From contig NZ_PJMX01000001.1 in assembly GCF_002846415.1 (NCBI RefSeq), positions 2,914,001 through 2,978,000 of the forward strand: a stretch of 64,000 nucleotides of DNA, given 5' to 3'. Shown in pieces: positions 15,495 to 24,916 of this stretch (its first letter is position 1; each line of letters opens with the position of its first letter). A program made the position numbers and the translations under genes. Source of the stretch: Streptomyces sp. TLI_146 (lineage in GTDB: Bacteria; Actinomycetota; Actinomycetes; Streptomycetales; Streptomycetaceae). The notes beneath the pieces are model-generated. The model was not told the origin of the DNA. It did no database searches and was given only the letters and a program-made list of their open reading frames with translations.

Positions 15495-17993
15495 TCAGGC
15501 GTCCCGTACCGCCAGCGCCCTGCGCAGGTCGTCGACCTGGTCGGTCAGCTTGCGCCGCAGGGCCGGGAGGAGGTCGTCGCGGGACAGGCACGCCTCGCCC
15601 AGGGCCACCGTCTCCGCGTCGACCGCGAAGTCCGGGAAGGCGTAGCGGCCCGCCGCCTCCGCGATCGCGGGGCCGCGCCGGGCGGCCAGCGGGACCGCGT
15701 CCACGTAGAAGCGCGCCACGTACTCCCGTACCAGATCGGCCTGTTCGGGCTGCCAGAAGCCCTGGGCGGTGGCCGTGAACAGGTAGTTGGAGAGCGTGTC
15801 CCCCTCGAACATCGCGGACCACGCGGCGGCCTTCGCGGCGGTGTCCGGCAGCGCGGCGCGGCAGCGGGCCGCGCCCTCCTCGCCCGTCGCGCTGGGGTCG
15901 CGCGCCAGCTCGGCGGCGATCTGTGCCTCGGTGGTCGCGCCGAGCACCGCGAGGCGGTACAGGACGCGCCAGCGCAGCTCCGGGTCGAGCTCGGGGCCGC
16001 CGGGGACGCTGCCGTCGGCCAGCCACTCCTGGATGGTGTGGGGCTGGGCGGCGCAGTCGACGAAGTGGCGGACTGCGGTGAGGCGCAGGCCCGGGTTGTC
16101 GCCGTCCTCGGTGCGCCGGATCAGGTCCCGGGTCAGCTCGGTCAGGAGCGCGAGCGCGGCGGGGCGCGCCCCGGCCGCGAGATAGCGGCCGGCCACCTGT
16201 CCGGTGGCGAAGGTCAGGACGCCCTGCACGATCGCCAGGTCCGACTCGTACGGGAGGTGGGCGCGGGCCGCCTCCAGGTAGGCGGCGGGCGGGAGCTGGC
16301 CGTCGCGGACCATGTCGCGGGCGGCGTTCCAGACGACCGCGCGCGCCAGGGGGTCAGGGAGTCCGGACAGGGAGCGCAGGGCCGTCTCCCACGACTCGGT
16401 GTCCAGGCGCACCTTGGCGTAGCTGAGGTCGCCGTCGTTGAGGAGCACGAGCGCCGGGCGCGCGCCGGCGCGGGTCACCGGCTCGGCGGCGGGCACGTCG
16501 GTCTCGAAGCGCTCGCGCAGCACCAGCTGTCCGGGGCGCGCCGGGTCGGTGTCGTACGCGCCGACGGCGATCCGGTGCGGCCGGTCGCCGTCCTGCTCGA
16601 CGGCGAGCGTCCAGGAGCCGCCGTTCTCGCCGACCACCGGCGTCAGCGTGTCCACGCCGGTGGTGCGCAGCCACTTCTCCGCCCAGGCGTGCACGTCGCG
16701 GTCGGTGGCGGAGGCCAGGTTGTCGATGAAGTCGGCGAGCGTGGCGTTGCCGAACTTGTGCCGCTTGAAGTGGGTGTTGATGCCTGCGAGGAAGTCCTTC
16801 TCGCCCAGCCAGGTCACCAGCTGGCGCAGGGCGGAGGCGCCCTTGGCGTAGGAGATGCCGTCGAAGTTGAGCATCGCGGAGGCGGTGTCGGGCACGGCGT
16901 CCGGGTCGGGGGCGACGGGGTGGGTGGAGGGCCGCTGGTCGGCGTCGTAGCCCCAGGCCTTGCGGACGATCCCGAAGTCCACCCAGGTGTCGGTGAAGCG
17001 GGTGGCCTCGGTGAGGGTCTGGTAGCCCATGTACTCGGCGAACGACTCGTTCAGCCAGATGTCGTCCCACCAGCGCAGGGTGACCAGGTCGCCGAACCAC
17101 ATATGGGCCATCTCGTGCGCGACGACCATGGCGCGGGTCTGGCGCTCGGTGTCGGTGACGGCGGAGCGGTAGACGAACTCGTCGCGGAAGGTGACCAGGC
17201 CCGGGTTCTCCATGGCGCCCGCGTTGAACTCGGGCACGAAGGCCTGGTCGTAGGAGTCGAACGGGTACGGCTCGTCGAACTTCTCGTGGTAGCGGTCGAA
17301 GCACTGCCGGGTGATCTCGAAGAGCTCCTCGGCGTCGGCGTCCAGGTACGGCGCCAGCGAGCGGCGGCAGTGCAGGCCGAACGGGAGGCCCGCGTGCTCG
17401 GTGGTGATCGAGTGCCAGGGGCCGGCGGCGAGCGCCACGAAGTAGGTGGAGAGCAGCGGGGTGGTGGCGGCCTTCCAGCGGCCGTCGCCCTGCCGCTCGG
17501 TGATGCCGTTGGCCAGCACGGTCCAGCCCTCGGGCGCGGTGACGGTGAGGTCGAAGGCGGCCTTCAGGTCGGGCTGGTCGAAGGCGGCGAAGACGCGCTG
17601 CACGTCCTCCATGAAGAGCTGGGTGTACGTGTAGGTCTCGCCGTCGACCGGGTCGGTGAAGCGGTGCAGCCCCTCGCCGGTGTGCGAGTACGTCATCTCC
17701 GCCTCGACGCGCAGCTCGTGCGGGCCCTCGGCGAGGCCGGTGAGCGCGAGGCGGTTCTCGACGAGGGCGGCGGGGTCCAGCGGCCGCCCGTCGAGGCTGA
17801 CCGAGCGCAGGGTGGCCGGCTTGACCTCGACGAACGTGTCCCCGGCCGCGCGCGCGGTGAAGTGGATGACGGTCTGGGAGTCGAAGGTCTCCTCGCCGGT
17901 GGTGAGATCGAGCTCGATCTCGTACCGCTGGACGTCGAGGAGCCGGGCACGGGTCTGCGCTTCGTCGCGCGTCAGTACGGACATGGGGGCCAT
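15495..17993 (-). CDS. pepN: Aminopeptidase N, M1 zinc metallopeptidase
   Basis: 832 aa, the normal length of actinobacterial PepN. It removes N-terminal residues from peptides in the cytoplasm. The exopeptidase motif GAMEN occurs in FNAGAMENPGLVTF, and the zinc site is His293-Glu294-x-x-His297 with Glu316 in LNESFAEY. A C-terminal helical domain (ERAP1_C type) follows. The ATG at 17993 is used; a second ATG three codons in (17984) fits the family N-terminus equally well. It stands alone, ending at the hairpin at 15420-15453. Confidence 0.95.
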   Translation of the reverse strand: MAPMSVLTRDEAQTRARLLDVQRYEIELDLTTGEETFDSQTVIHFTARAAGDTFVEVKPATLRSVSLDGRPLDPAALVENRLALTGLAEGPHELRVEAEMTYSHTGEGLHRFTDPVDGETYTYTQLFMEDVQRVFAAFDQPDLKAAFDLTVTAPEGWTVLANGITERQGDGRWKAATTPLLSTYFVALAAGPWHSITTEHAGLPFGLHCRRSLAPYLDADAEELFEITRQCFDRYHEKFDEPYPFDSYDQAFVPEFNAGAMENPGLVTFRDEFVYRSAVTDTERQTRAMVVAHEMAHMWFGDLVTLRWWDDIWLNESFAEYMGYQTLTEATRFTDTWVDFGIVRKAWGYDADQRPSTHPVAPDPDAVPDTASAMLNFDGISYAKGASALRQLVTWLGEKDFLAGINTHFKRHKFGNATLADFIDNLASATDRDVHAWAEKWLRTTGVDTLTPVVGENGGSWTLAVEQDGDRPHRIAVGAYDTDPARPGQLVLRERFETDVPAAEPVTRAGARPALVLLNDGDLSYAKVRLDTESWETALRSLSGLPDPLARAVVWNAARDMVRDGQLPPAAYLEAARAHLPYESDLAIVQGVLTFATGQVAGRYLAAGARPAALALLTELTRDLIRRTEDGDNPGLRLTAVRHFVDCAAQPHTIQEWLADGSVPGGPELDPELRWRVLYRLAVLGATTEAQIAAELARDPSATGEEGAARCRAALPDTAAKAAAWSAMFEGDTLSNYLFTATAQGFWQPEQADLVREYVARFYVDAVPLAARRGPAIAEAAGRYAFPDFAVDAETVALGEACLSRDDLLPALRRKLTDQVDDLRRALAVRDA

Positions 17994-18037
17994 GCTGCCC
18001 GATGCCCCCCGGTCAGCACACGGGGGTTGCGTTCCGC

Positions 18038-18069
18038 TCTCAGCGCAGGCGCGTCTCAGCGCAGGCGCG
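18038..18069. repeat. Perfect 16-bp tandem duplication upstream of pepN
   Basis: TCTCAGCGCAGGCGCG occurs twice in direct succession (18038-18053, 18054-18069) in the short gap between pepN and the chorismate mutase gene. Copy number may vary between strains. Confidence 0.8.
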
Positions 18070-18095
18070 CGGGCGCCCGGCGGCTCACCACGGCC

Positions 18096-18398
18096 TCACG
18101 ACGACTTGGCGATCGTCTCGTGGTGCCTGATCACCTCCGCGATGATGAAGTTCAGGAGCTTCTCGGCGAAGGCCGGGTCCAGCTTGGCGTTCTCGGCGAG
18201 GCGGCGCAGCCGGTCGATCTGCTCGGCCTCGCGGGCCGGGTCGGCCGGCGGCAGCTTGTGCTCGGCCTTGAGGTGGCCGACCTGCTGGGTGCATTTGAAG
18301 CGCTCGGCGAGCATATGGACGACGGCCGCGTCGATGTTGTCGATGCTGTCCCGGAGCCGGGCGAGCTCCGCCTGCACGGAGGGGTCGATCGTGGTCAT
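18096..18398 (-). CDS. Chorismate mutase, AroQ class
   Basis: 100 aa, all-helical. The pattern ELARLRDSIDNIDAAVVHMLAERF, then QVGHLKAEHKLPPADPAREAEQIDRLRRLA and a final helix LLNFIIAEVIRHHE matches monofunctional AroQ chorismate mutases, with Arg/Lys/Glu at the usual active-site positions. It converts chorismate to prephenate for Phe/Tyr synthesis. Start ATG at 18398. It lies 11 bp after the AraC regulator gene on the same strand, so the two may be co-transcribed although no functional link is obvious. Confidence 0.9.
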   Translation of the reverse strand: MTTIDPSVQAELARLRDSIDNIDAAVVHMLAERFKCTQQVGHLKAEHKLPPADPAREAEQIDRLRRLAENAKLDPAFAEKLLNFIIAEVIRHHETIAKSS

Positions 18399-18409
18399 GG
18401 TCGTCGAGC

Positions 18410-19297
18410 TTACGTGGCCGGGCCCGGGATCGTCGGAGGGTGTTCAGGATCCGGGATCCGGCTGCTCCAGCCGCCCGGGACGGCCCGGCCCTGCTGCTCG
18501 CGGAAGCGGACCGGGGCGGTGCCGACACGCCGGGTGAACAGGCGGGAGAAGTACGCGGGGTCGTCGTAGCCCACCCGGCGGGCCACGGCGGCGACCGGCA
18601 GCTCGGTGGCCGCGAGCAGCTCCTTGGCCCGGCCGAGCCGGATGCCCAGGAGGTAGTCCTTGGGGCTGCACCCCGCTCCCCGGCGCACCGCCGTGCGCAG
18701 CTCGGCGGGGGTCATGCCGTGCCGGGCGGCGTGCTCGGCCACCGACAGCGGCTGGAAGGCGTCGCGGGCGAGCGCCTGGAGGACCGGGTCGCCGTCGGGC
18801 GCGAGGTCGGCGCGGGCGCGGCGCAGGGCGACCAGGAGTTCGTGCACGGCGGCGCCCGTCTCGACCTCCAGGAGCGGGTTGCCCCGGCGGGCCGCCCTGG
18901 CTATCCGGCCGACGGCGGCCCGGGCGAGCGCGGTGTCGGCGAGCGGCACCACGGGCCGCTCGGGCTCGATGTAGCCGAGCTCGGTGTAGGTGGCGGTCGC
19001 GGGCCCGGTGAAGTCCACGAACGACTCGTCCCAGCCGGTGGCCGGGTCGGGCCCGTAGTGGTGCGGCACTCCCGGGGTGAGCCAGATCAGCGCGGGCGCG
19101 GTCACCGTGACGCGCTCCCCGTCCGCGCCCCGGAACCAGCCGCCGCCCGCGCCGATCACCACGGCGACGTGGTGGTCCAGGGTGCGCGGCCCGACGGTGG
19201 GCAGCGCGCCGTGCTGCATGCCGACGCCGAGGCAGACCAGGCCGAGCCGGTGGTGGACCGGGCTGGGCGTGAAGTAGCGCATCCAGGTGTGGTACAT
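18410..19297 (-). CDS. AraC-family transcriptional regulator
   Basis: 295 aa. The N-terminal half is a cupin-like ligand-binding domain (HHVAVVIGAGGGWFRG, PHHYGPDPATGWDESFVDF). The C-terminal ~100 residues contain the double helix-turn-helix, ending in AVARRVGYDDPAYFSRLFTRRVGTAPVRFRE. It is divergent from the GH35 beta-galactosidase gene with 120 bp between them, so it very likely controls that gene in response to a sugar. The gap contains the palindrome GTCCATGGAC (19351-19360) and a split ATCAGCG...CGCTGAT pair as candidate sites. The ATG at 19297 is used; 19282 is an alternative. Confidence 0.9.
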   Translation of the reverse strand: MYHTWMRYFTPSPVHHRLGLVCLGVGMQHGALPTVGPRTLDHHVAVVIGAGGGWFRGADGERVTVTAPALIWLTPGVPHHYGPDPATGWDESFVDFTGPATATYTELGYIEPERPVVPLADTALARAAVGRIARAARRGNPLLEVETGAAVHELLVALRRARADLAPDGDPVLQALARDAFQPLSVAEHAARHGMTPAELRTAVRRGAGCSPKDYLLGIRLGRAKELLAATELPVAAVARRVGYDDPAYFSRLFTRRVGTAPVRFREQQGRAVPGGWSSRIPDPEHPPTIPGPAT

Positions 19298-19417
19298 GCC
19301 GGTCCCGCCGCCTCCCGTCCCCCCTTTGCGTCCAATCAGCGCCGATCTTTGTCCATGGACCGGCGCCCGCGCCAGGGGCGACGCTGATCCGGAGGACCGA
19401 GAGACGGGCGGGGGCCG

Positions 19418-21193
19418 GTGGCTGACTTCACCGTGGGTGACGAGGACTTTCTGCTGGACGGGCGGCCGGTGCGGCTGCTCTCGGGGGCGCTGCACTACTT
19501 CCGGGTGCACGAGTCCCGGTGGGGCCATCGGCTCGCGATGCTGCGGGCGATGGGTCTGAACTGCGTCGAGACGTATGTGCCGTGGAACCTGCACGAACCG
19601 GCCCCGGGCCGCTACCGGGACCCGGAGGCGCTGGGCCGGTTCCTGGACGCGGCGCACGCGGCGGGGCTGTGGGCGATCGTGCGCCCCGGCCCGTACATCT
19701 GCGCCGAGTGGGAGAACGGCGGTCTGCCGCACTGGCTGACGGGCGCGCTCGGGTCCCGGGTGCGGACCCGGGACCCGGAGTACCTGCGGCACGTGGAGCG
19801 CTGGTTCCGGGTGCTGCTGCCGCCGGTGGTGGCCCGCCAGGCCGGCCGGGGCGGCCCGGTGGTCATGGTCCAGGTGGAGAACGAGTACGGCAGCTACGGC
19901 TCGGACCGCGTCCATCTGCGGGCGCTCGCCGACCTGCTCGGCGAACTAGGCGTGGGCGTCCCGCTGTTCACCTCCGACGGCCCCGAGGACCACATGCTGA
20001 CCGGCGGCTCGCTGCCGGGTGTGCTGGCCACCGCGAACTTCGGCTCGGGCGCCCTCGACGCCTTCGAGGTGCTGCGGCGCCACCGCCCCGAGGGTCCGCT
20101 GATGTGCATGGAGTTCTGGTGCGGCTGGTTCGAGCACTGGGGCGCTCAGCCGGTGGTGCGGGACGCGCGCGAGGCGGCGGGGGCGCTGCGCGAGATCCTG
20201 GAGTGCGGTGCCTCCGTCAACCTCTATATGGCGCACGGCGGCACCAGCTTCGGCGGCTGGGCGGGCGCCAACCGGGACGGCGTGGAGCATCTGGGCCCGC
20301 TGCGGCCGGATGTGACGTCGTACGACTACGACGCGCCGATCGACGAGTACGGCCGCCCGACGCCGAAGTTCTGGGCGTTCCGTGAGGTGCTCGCCGAGTA
20401 CACGGACGGCCCGCTTCCGGAACTGCCGCCCGCACCACCGGCGTTGGGCACGCCGGTCACCGTGCCGCTGACGGAGTGGGTGGCGGCCGAGGACGTGCTG
20501 GAGGCGCTGGGGTCGGCGGAGGGCGTGTACGGGACGCCGCCGACGTTCGAGGAGCTGGACGTGGACCGGGGCGTGGTGCGCTACCGGTTCGAGGTGCCCG
20601 GGCCCCGGCAGCCGTATCCGCTGCGGGTGCTGGGGCTGCGGGACCGGGCGGTCGTATACGTCGACGGGGTGCGGGCCGGGGTGCTCACCGAGGGCGACGC
20701 GGTGCTGCCGGAGCCGGTGGCGGGGCCCGCCGTGGTCGAGCTGTGGGTGGAGTCGCTGGGGCGCGTGAACTACGGGCCGAGGCTCGCCGAGCCCAAGGGG
20801 ATCACCGGCGGGGTGCTGCACGAGCGGCAGTTCCTGCACGGCGTACGCGCACGTGGGCTGCGGCTCGACGCGTTCGAGGAGGCGTTCGCGGAGGCGTGCC
20901 GAGAGGGGGATCGGACGCGGCGGCTCCCGTTCCGTTCAACTGCGGAGGCGGGACGGGGGCTGTTTCGAGGCACCTTCGATGCCCCGGTTCCGGGTGATTC
21001 GCGGCTCGAACTCCACGGCCTGGTCCGAGGTTTCGTCTGGGTAAACGGCTTCAACCTCGGGCGTTACTGGTCCGCCGGACCACAGCGGTCGCTGTACGTC
21101 CCCGGAGGGGTGCTGCGGGATCAGGCCAACGAAGTGTGGGTGTGGGAATGCGAAGTTGAGGACGCAACGGGTCCGGAAGTGAAATTCCACTAG
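19418..21193 (+). CDS. GH35 beta-galactosidase
   Basis: 591 aa, typical of bacterial GH35. The barrel starts with DEDFLLDGRPVRLLSGALHYFR and CVETYVPWNLHEP. Glu156 in VQVENEYGSYG is the expected acid/base and Glu232 in MCMEFWCGWF the expected nucleophile. Beta-sandwich domains occupy the C-terminus. No signal peptide is visible, so it probably acts inside the cell on imported beta-galactosides. GTG start at 19418. With the GH101 enzyme nearby, Gal-beta-1,3-GalNAc (T antigen) is a reasonable substrate, but this is inference. Confidence 0.92.
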   Translation: MADFTVGDEDFLLDGRPVRLLSGALHYFRVHESRWGHRLAMLRAMGLNCVETYVPWNLHEPAPGRYRDPEALGRFLDAAHAAGLWAIVRPGPYICAEWENGGLPHWLTGALGSRVRTRDPEYLRHVERWFRVLLPPVVARQAGRGGPVVMVQVENEYGSYGSDRVHLRALADLLGELGVGVPLFTSDGPEDHMLTGGSLPGVLATANFGSGALDAFEVLRRHRPEGPLMCMEFWCGWFEHWGAQPVVRDAREAAGALREILECGASVNLYMAHGGTSFGGWAGANRDGVEHLGPLRPDVTSYDYDAPIDEYGRPTPKFWAFREVLAEYTDGPLPELPPAPPALGTPVTVPLTEWVAAEDVLEALGSAEGVYGTPPTFEELDVDRGVVRYRFEVPGPRQPYPLRVLGLRDRAVVYVDGVRAGVLTEGDAVLPEPVAGPAVVELWVESLGRVNYGPRLAEPKGITGGVLHERQFLHGVRARGLRLDAFEEAFAEACREGDRTRRLPFRSTAEAGRGLFRGTFDAPVPGDSRLELHGLVRGFVWVNGFNLGRYWSAGPQRSLYVPGGVLRDQANEVWVWECEVEDATGPEVKFH

Positions 21194-21250
21194 CCTCGAA
21201 GAGCGCGAAGAAAGCGCGTTCTCTTTCCCGACGCACACTTTGAGGTTGAC

Positions 21251-21673
21251 ATGAAGGATCTCATCACCCGATCCCGCATCGCCAAGTTGGCCGCCTCTGG
21301 AGCCGCCGTGGCAGCGACCGTACTGCTCGCCACTCCCGCGTCCGCCGCGACCGCGATCTCGGTGACCCCGAGCAGCGGCCTCTCCGACGGCCAGACGGTC
21401 ACGGTCTCCGGTTCGGGCTACACGCCCGGCGCCGCCGTGAACGTGGGCGAATGCGCCTCCGCCACCCTCTGTTCCAACGACGTCAAGTTCCTCACCGCCG
21501 ACGCCAACGGCGCCATATCGACGACGCTCGCCGTCAAGAAGACCTTCGTCGCCAAGGACTGGTCCACGGGCCAGGACGTCACGGTGGACTGCGCCGCGGC
21601 GGGCACGCAGTGCAACGTCACCGCCTGGGAGCAGACCACGGGCAACACGGTCCAGAACATCTCCTTCAACTGA
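21251..21673 (+). CDS. Secreted neocarzinostatin-family (enediyne apoprotein-like) protein
   Basis: 140 aa. A signal peptide (about residues 1-32, cut at ASA-AT) is followed by a ~108-residue domain opening ATAISVTPSSGLSDGQTVTVSGSG and ending NISFN. Both match neocarzinostatin, macromomycin and related apoproteins. Four cysteines (68, 74, 114, 121) match the two conserved disulphides, though the first loop is shorter than in neocarzinostatin. Classical members carry an enediyne chromophore, but no enediyne polyketide synthase gene is in the window. It follows the GH35 gene by 57 bp with GAGG before the ATG, and ends at a strong terminator. Confidence 0.88.
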   Translation: MKDLITRSRIAKLAASGAAVAATVLLATPASAATAISVTPSSGLSDGQTVTVSGSGYTPGAAVNVGECASATLCSNDVKFLTADANGAISTTLAVKKTFVAKDWSTGQDVTVDCAAAGTQCNVTAWEQTTGNTVQNISFN

Positions 21674-21681
21674 GCCGACGA

Positions 21682-21710
21682 CCGCCCCGCCCCTCCAGGG
21701 GGCGGGGCGG
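21682..21710. terminator. Bidirectional terminator between the apoprotein-like gene and the GH101 gene
   Basis: A 12 bp stem CCGCCCCGCCCC / GGGGCGGGGCGG with a 5-nt loop lies between two convergent genes, 8 bp after one stop and 16 bp after the other. TCCCCTT follows on the plus strand. Confidence 0.8.
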
Positions 21711-21726
21711 TCCCCTTGTCCCGTGC

Positions 21727-24700
21727 CTACGCCTCCGTCACCTCGAACGCGTCCAGCGTGAACTCCGCCGTCCCGTCGTCGCCCGTCTTGCGCAGCCCCA
21801 CCCATGCCTCACCGGTCGCGGGGGCCGTGAACTCGTAGGCGTACGCGGTCGGTCCGGTCGCCGCGCCGAACACCTCGCGGCTCAGCTCGCGCGTGCCGGC
21901 GCCCTCGTCGACGGCCGTGACCCAGGCGTACTGGCCCGCCTTCTCGCTCTCGTAACGGAAGCCGACGCGATAGCGCTTACCCGGGAGGAAACGGACACTG
22001 AAGGGCACGGTCCGGTAGACCAGACCGTCGTTCTCGCCACGCGATTTGAGCGACTGGCCGCCGTCGATCACGTCGTCGACCGCCTTCCCGTTCCAGCCGC
22101 GCTGGGTGTACGGGGCGTGCCGCTGCGCGATGTGGGTGCGCGGGTCGGTGACGCCGCCCGCGTCGCCCTTGACGAAGACGCCCCAGCCCTGCGGCACGTT
22201 CTCGAAGTCCTCGTGGACCAGCGCGCCCGCCTTGACGGTGGGCGCGGCCGCCACGACCCGTACGTTGTCGAACCGCACCCGGGCCTCCCCCGCCTCCGCG
22301 CACAGGGCCAGTTCCACCGGGCCGCCACCCTCGGGGACCGTGAAGTGGGTGAACATCCGCTGGAAGCGGGTGCCGTGCTTGCGGTCGGCGGCGACGAAGT
22401 TGCCCGCGGTGGAGGTCGCCGTCCAATTGCGCGCGGTCACCCCGTCGGCGGTGCGCACCTCCAGGGCCGCGACGCGCCGCTCCCCCGCCCGCTCACCCAC
22501 CTCGACCTGCACGGACGCGGCGTACGTACCGGGTGCGAGGCGGGTCAGGCGCTGGCCGACGGAGGCCGCCGCGCCCGCGCCGATCACCAGCTCGTAGTCA
22601 CCGAGCGCGCTGCGGCGTACGGAGGCGGGGCCGCTGACCGTCCAGCCTTTCAGGGAGCCGGAGTGGAAGCCGGGGTCGTACAGGCCGGTGCCCTGGCCCC
22701 AGCGCGGGTCCCGGGCGCGGGCGCGTTCGCGCACGACGACGTAGGGCTGACCGGCCGCCGCGCCCTCGATGGTGACCGTGCCGGAGCGCACCGGCAGCTC
22801 GCGCTCGTAGGCCCGGCCCTGGTCGGTGAGCCGGTACAGGACCACCGTGCGGGCCCCGGACCAGCCGCGCGGCAGCCGCCAACTGGTCGTGCCACCGGCC
22901 GGGTTGTAGTGGTAGAGCTTGGCCGGGTCGGCCGCGCGGCGGGGCTCCCAGGGCAGCAGATAGGCGCCGCCGTCGTACACCACGCGCGCGTCCGTGGTGA
23001 TCCGGCGGGTGCCGTCGGCGTCGGAGACCGAGGTGGCGCCGGGGCCGAAGAAGGTGATCTCGTGCTCGTCCCAGCGCCGGACCGGATACGCCTGGAGGTA
23101 CTTGGCGGGCAGCGACTGCGTCCAGATCAGCCGGTAGAACGCCGTCCAGTCGGTCTTGCCGACCCACCCCTCGAAGTTGCCCATGCGGACGTGGCCGAGC
23201 AGCGTCGGCCACTTGTCGGCGAAGACGTCCTTCTGGTGGTTGCGGATGAAGCGGATCAGCTGGGAGTTGATGCCGCGCGAGGTGTCGCCGCCGTAGTCGG
23301 TCTCGTTGGCCCAGTGCGACCAGAGCGAGGAGCGCTCCAGGCCGTGCCCCCACTCGGAGGTGACCAGCCAGCCCTGGGCGCGCAGTTCGCGCTGGAGGCG
23401 GTCGGAGGTCCAGCCGGACTCGCGGAACACGTCGATGTAGAGGGCGCCGAGCGCCGGGTCCGCGTCGCGGCGCAGCGCGGCGAACCGCCGCGCGATGTCA
23501 CCGGAGACCAGGTCGCGGCGCTGGTCGATGCGGTACGACTGATCGAGCCAGTCCCACTGCTCGTTCGCCTTGTCGACCAGCGTCTCGGAGAAGGCGTGGG
23601 CGACAGGGTAGGACTCGGTGGCGTTGACATGGACGGCGAAGTCGCTGTTCCACTCCTTCCCTTCGCGGACCAGGTGGTTGAGGTCCTCGATGCCGCCCGC
23701 GCGCTCGTTGTAGTTGCCCGCGTAGTCCGGGTGCGCCGAGTCGTGGCCCTCGGACTGGTAGCCCTTGAGCAGCGTGTACTGGCGCAGACCGTCGGTGGCC
23801 AGCGAGATCCGCTTGACGTTGTCGAGGGTGGCCAGGAACGGGTTGGTCGCCTGCGAGGCGAAGTTGAAGGGGATGTGCGGGACGACCCGCAGATGCTGCT
23901 CGTCGGCGCCGAGCGGGCTGACCATGATGTCGCGGAACGCGATGGCCGCGTCCTGCCAGTCGACGGTGCCGTCGCCGTTGCGGTCGCCGGTGACGATCAC
24001 GGTGGCGTACGGGAGCGGCTCGGTGTCGTCCACGGCGGCGGTGGCGGCCCGGTGCGTCCACTGGCCGGGGACGAGCCGCGCCTCGACGTACCCGTCGCGC
24101 TTGAGGACCTGGCGCCAGAGCCGCCCGTTCTCCCAGGTGGTCCCGGCCGCGCTGTCGGGCTTGTCGTAGACGGTGTTGGTCTCGACGGCGCCGCCGAGGG
24201 TGTCGTGCGCGACGACGGCGTAGGCACAGCCGATCGGCGCCGCGTCCGGGGCGGTGTCGGCGGTGACCTGGACGAGTGTGTCGCCGCTCTTCGCCTTGTC
24301 CAGCTGGATCCGGGCGGCGAGCAGCGCCGCGCCCGGCTGGTCGCTGCGCACGGAGAGCAGGGCGAGGGCGGGGATCTGGAGGGTGCCGACGCGGCGGGCG
24401 GGGGTGTCGTCGATCCTGGTCACCCGCCAGTCGACGCGGTGCCCGTCGACGCGGATCTCCACGCCGATCTCGGTGCCGCCGTCGAGGGCGAGCGTGTACG
24501 AGGCCCGGTCGCGGCCCGTCCGCGCGGTGACGCGGGGCGTGTGGGCGACCCCGTCGACCAGCACGGTCGTGACGGGCTCCGTCTGCCCGTACAGCTTCGC
24601 GCCGCTCGCGCGGTCGGTGTACGAGACGATGCGCGGGAAGGCGGTGTCGAGCCGCACCTCCAGGTCGCGGGAGCGGATGGTGCTCTCCCCGGCGGCTCGG

Positions 24701-24795
24701 GCGACCCCGGGCGCCCCCAGCGCGGCCCCGGCCCCGGCCAGCGCGGTGGCCGCGACCACCGTCCTCCGCTTCGGTCCGCGTACTTCGGCGTTCAC
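21727..24795 (-). CDS. Secreted GH101 endo-alpha-N-acetylgalactosaminidase
   Basis: 1022 aa. The GTG at 24795 has AGGAGG upstream and gives a signal peptide (KRRTVVAATALAGAGAALGAPGVARA). A beta-domain precedes the GH101 barrel with YQSEGHDSAHPDYAGNYN, DFAVHVNATESYPVA, LYIDVFRESG (Asp455, probable nucleophile) and VTSEWGHGLE (Glu481, probable acid/base). A calcium-loop-like DRNGDGTVDWQD lies before the barrel, and C-terminal beta-sandwich domains carry glycan-binding features. Family enzymes release Gal-beta-1,3-GalNAc from Ser/Thr of mucin-type glycoproteins. The upstream region is occupied by the repeat array. Confidence 0.9.
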   Translation of the reverse strand: MNAEVRGPKRRTVVAATALAGAGAALGAPGVARAAGESTIRSRDLEVRLDTAFPRIVSYTDRASGAKLYGQTEPVTTVLVDGVAHTPRVTARTGRDRASYTLALDGGTEIGVEIRVDGHRVDWRVTRIDDTPARRVGTLQIPALALLSVRSDQPGAALLAARIQLDKAKSGDTLVQVTADTAPDAAPIGCAYAVVAHDTLGGAVETNTVYDKPDSAAGTTWENGRLWRQVLKRDGYVEARLVPGQWTHRAATAAVDDTEPLPYATVIVTGDRNGDGTVDWQDAAIAFRDIMVSPLGADEQHLRVVPHIPFNFASQATNPFLATLDNVKRISLATDGLRQYTLLKGYQSEGHDSAHPDYAGNYNERAGGIEDLNHLVREGKEWNSDFAVHVNATESYPVAHAFSETLVDKANEQWDWLDQSYRIDQRRDLVSGDIARRFAALRRDADPALGALYIDVFRESGWTSDRLQRELRAQGWLVTSEWGHGLERSSLWSHWANETDYGGDTSRGINSQLIRFIRNHQKDVFADKWPTLLGHVRMGNFEGWVGKTDWTAFYRLIWTQSLPAKYLQAYPVRRWDEHEITFFGPGATSVSDADGTRRITTDARVVYDGGAYLLPWEPRRAADPAKLYHYNPAGGTTSWRLPRGWSGARTVVLYRLTDQGRAYERELPVRSGTVTIEGAAAGQPYVVVRERARARDPRWGQGTGLYDPGFHSGSLKGWTVSGPASVRRSALGDYELVIGAGAAASVGQRLTRLAPGTYAASVQVEVGERAGERRVAALEVRTADGVTARNWTATSTAGNFVAADRKHGTRFQRMFTHFTVPEGGGPVELALCAEAGEARVRFDNVRVVAAAPTVKAGALVHEDFENVPQGWGVFVKGDAGGVTDPRTHIAQRHAPYTQRGWNGKAVDDVIDGGQSLKSRGENDGLVYRTVPFSVRFLPGKRYRVGFRYESEKAGQYAWVTAVDEGAGTRELSREVFGAATGPTAYAYEFTAPATGEAWVGLRKTGDDGTAEFTLDAFEVTEA

Positions 24796-24916
24796 GTCGG
24801 GTGCCTCCTCGTGACGGGGTCTTCCGTGCGGGTCACGATGGGGCGGGTGGGGGGGTGTGCCCATGGACAAAGGGGTGGGGGGTGTTGGACTAAGCGCGCT
24901 TTGCTTTGGCCCGGGG

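Noticed and set aside
19351..19360. GTCCATGGAC palindrome as a firm AraC operator
   Set aside because: A 10 bp palindrome alone is weak evidence; mentioned only in the AraC entry.
21251..21673. Enediyne biosynthetic cluster
   Set aside because: No enediyne polyketide synthase or accessory gene is present; only the apoprotein-like gene.
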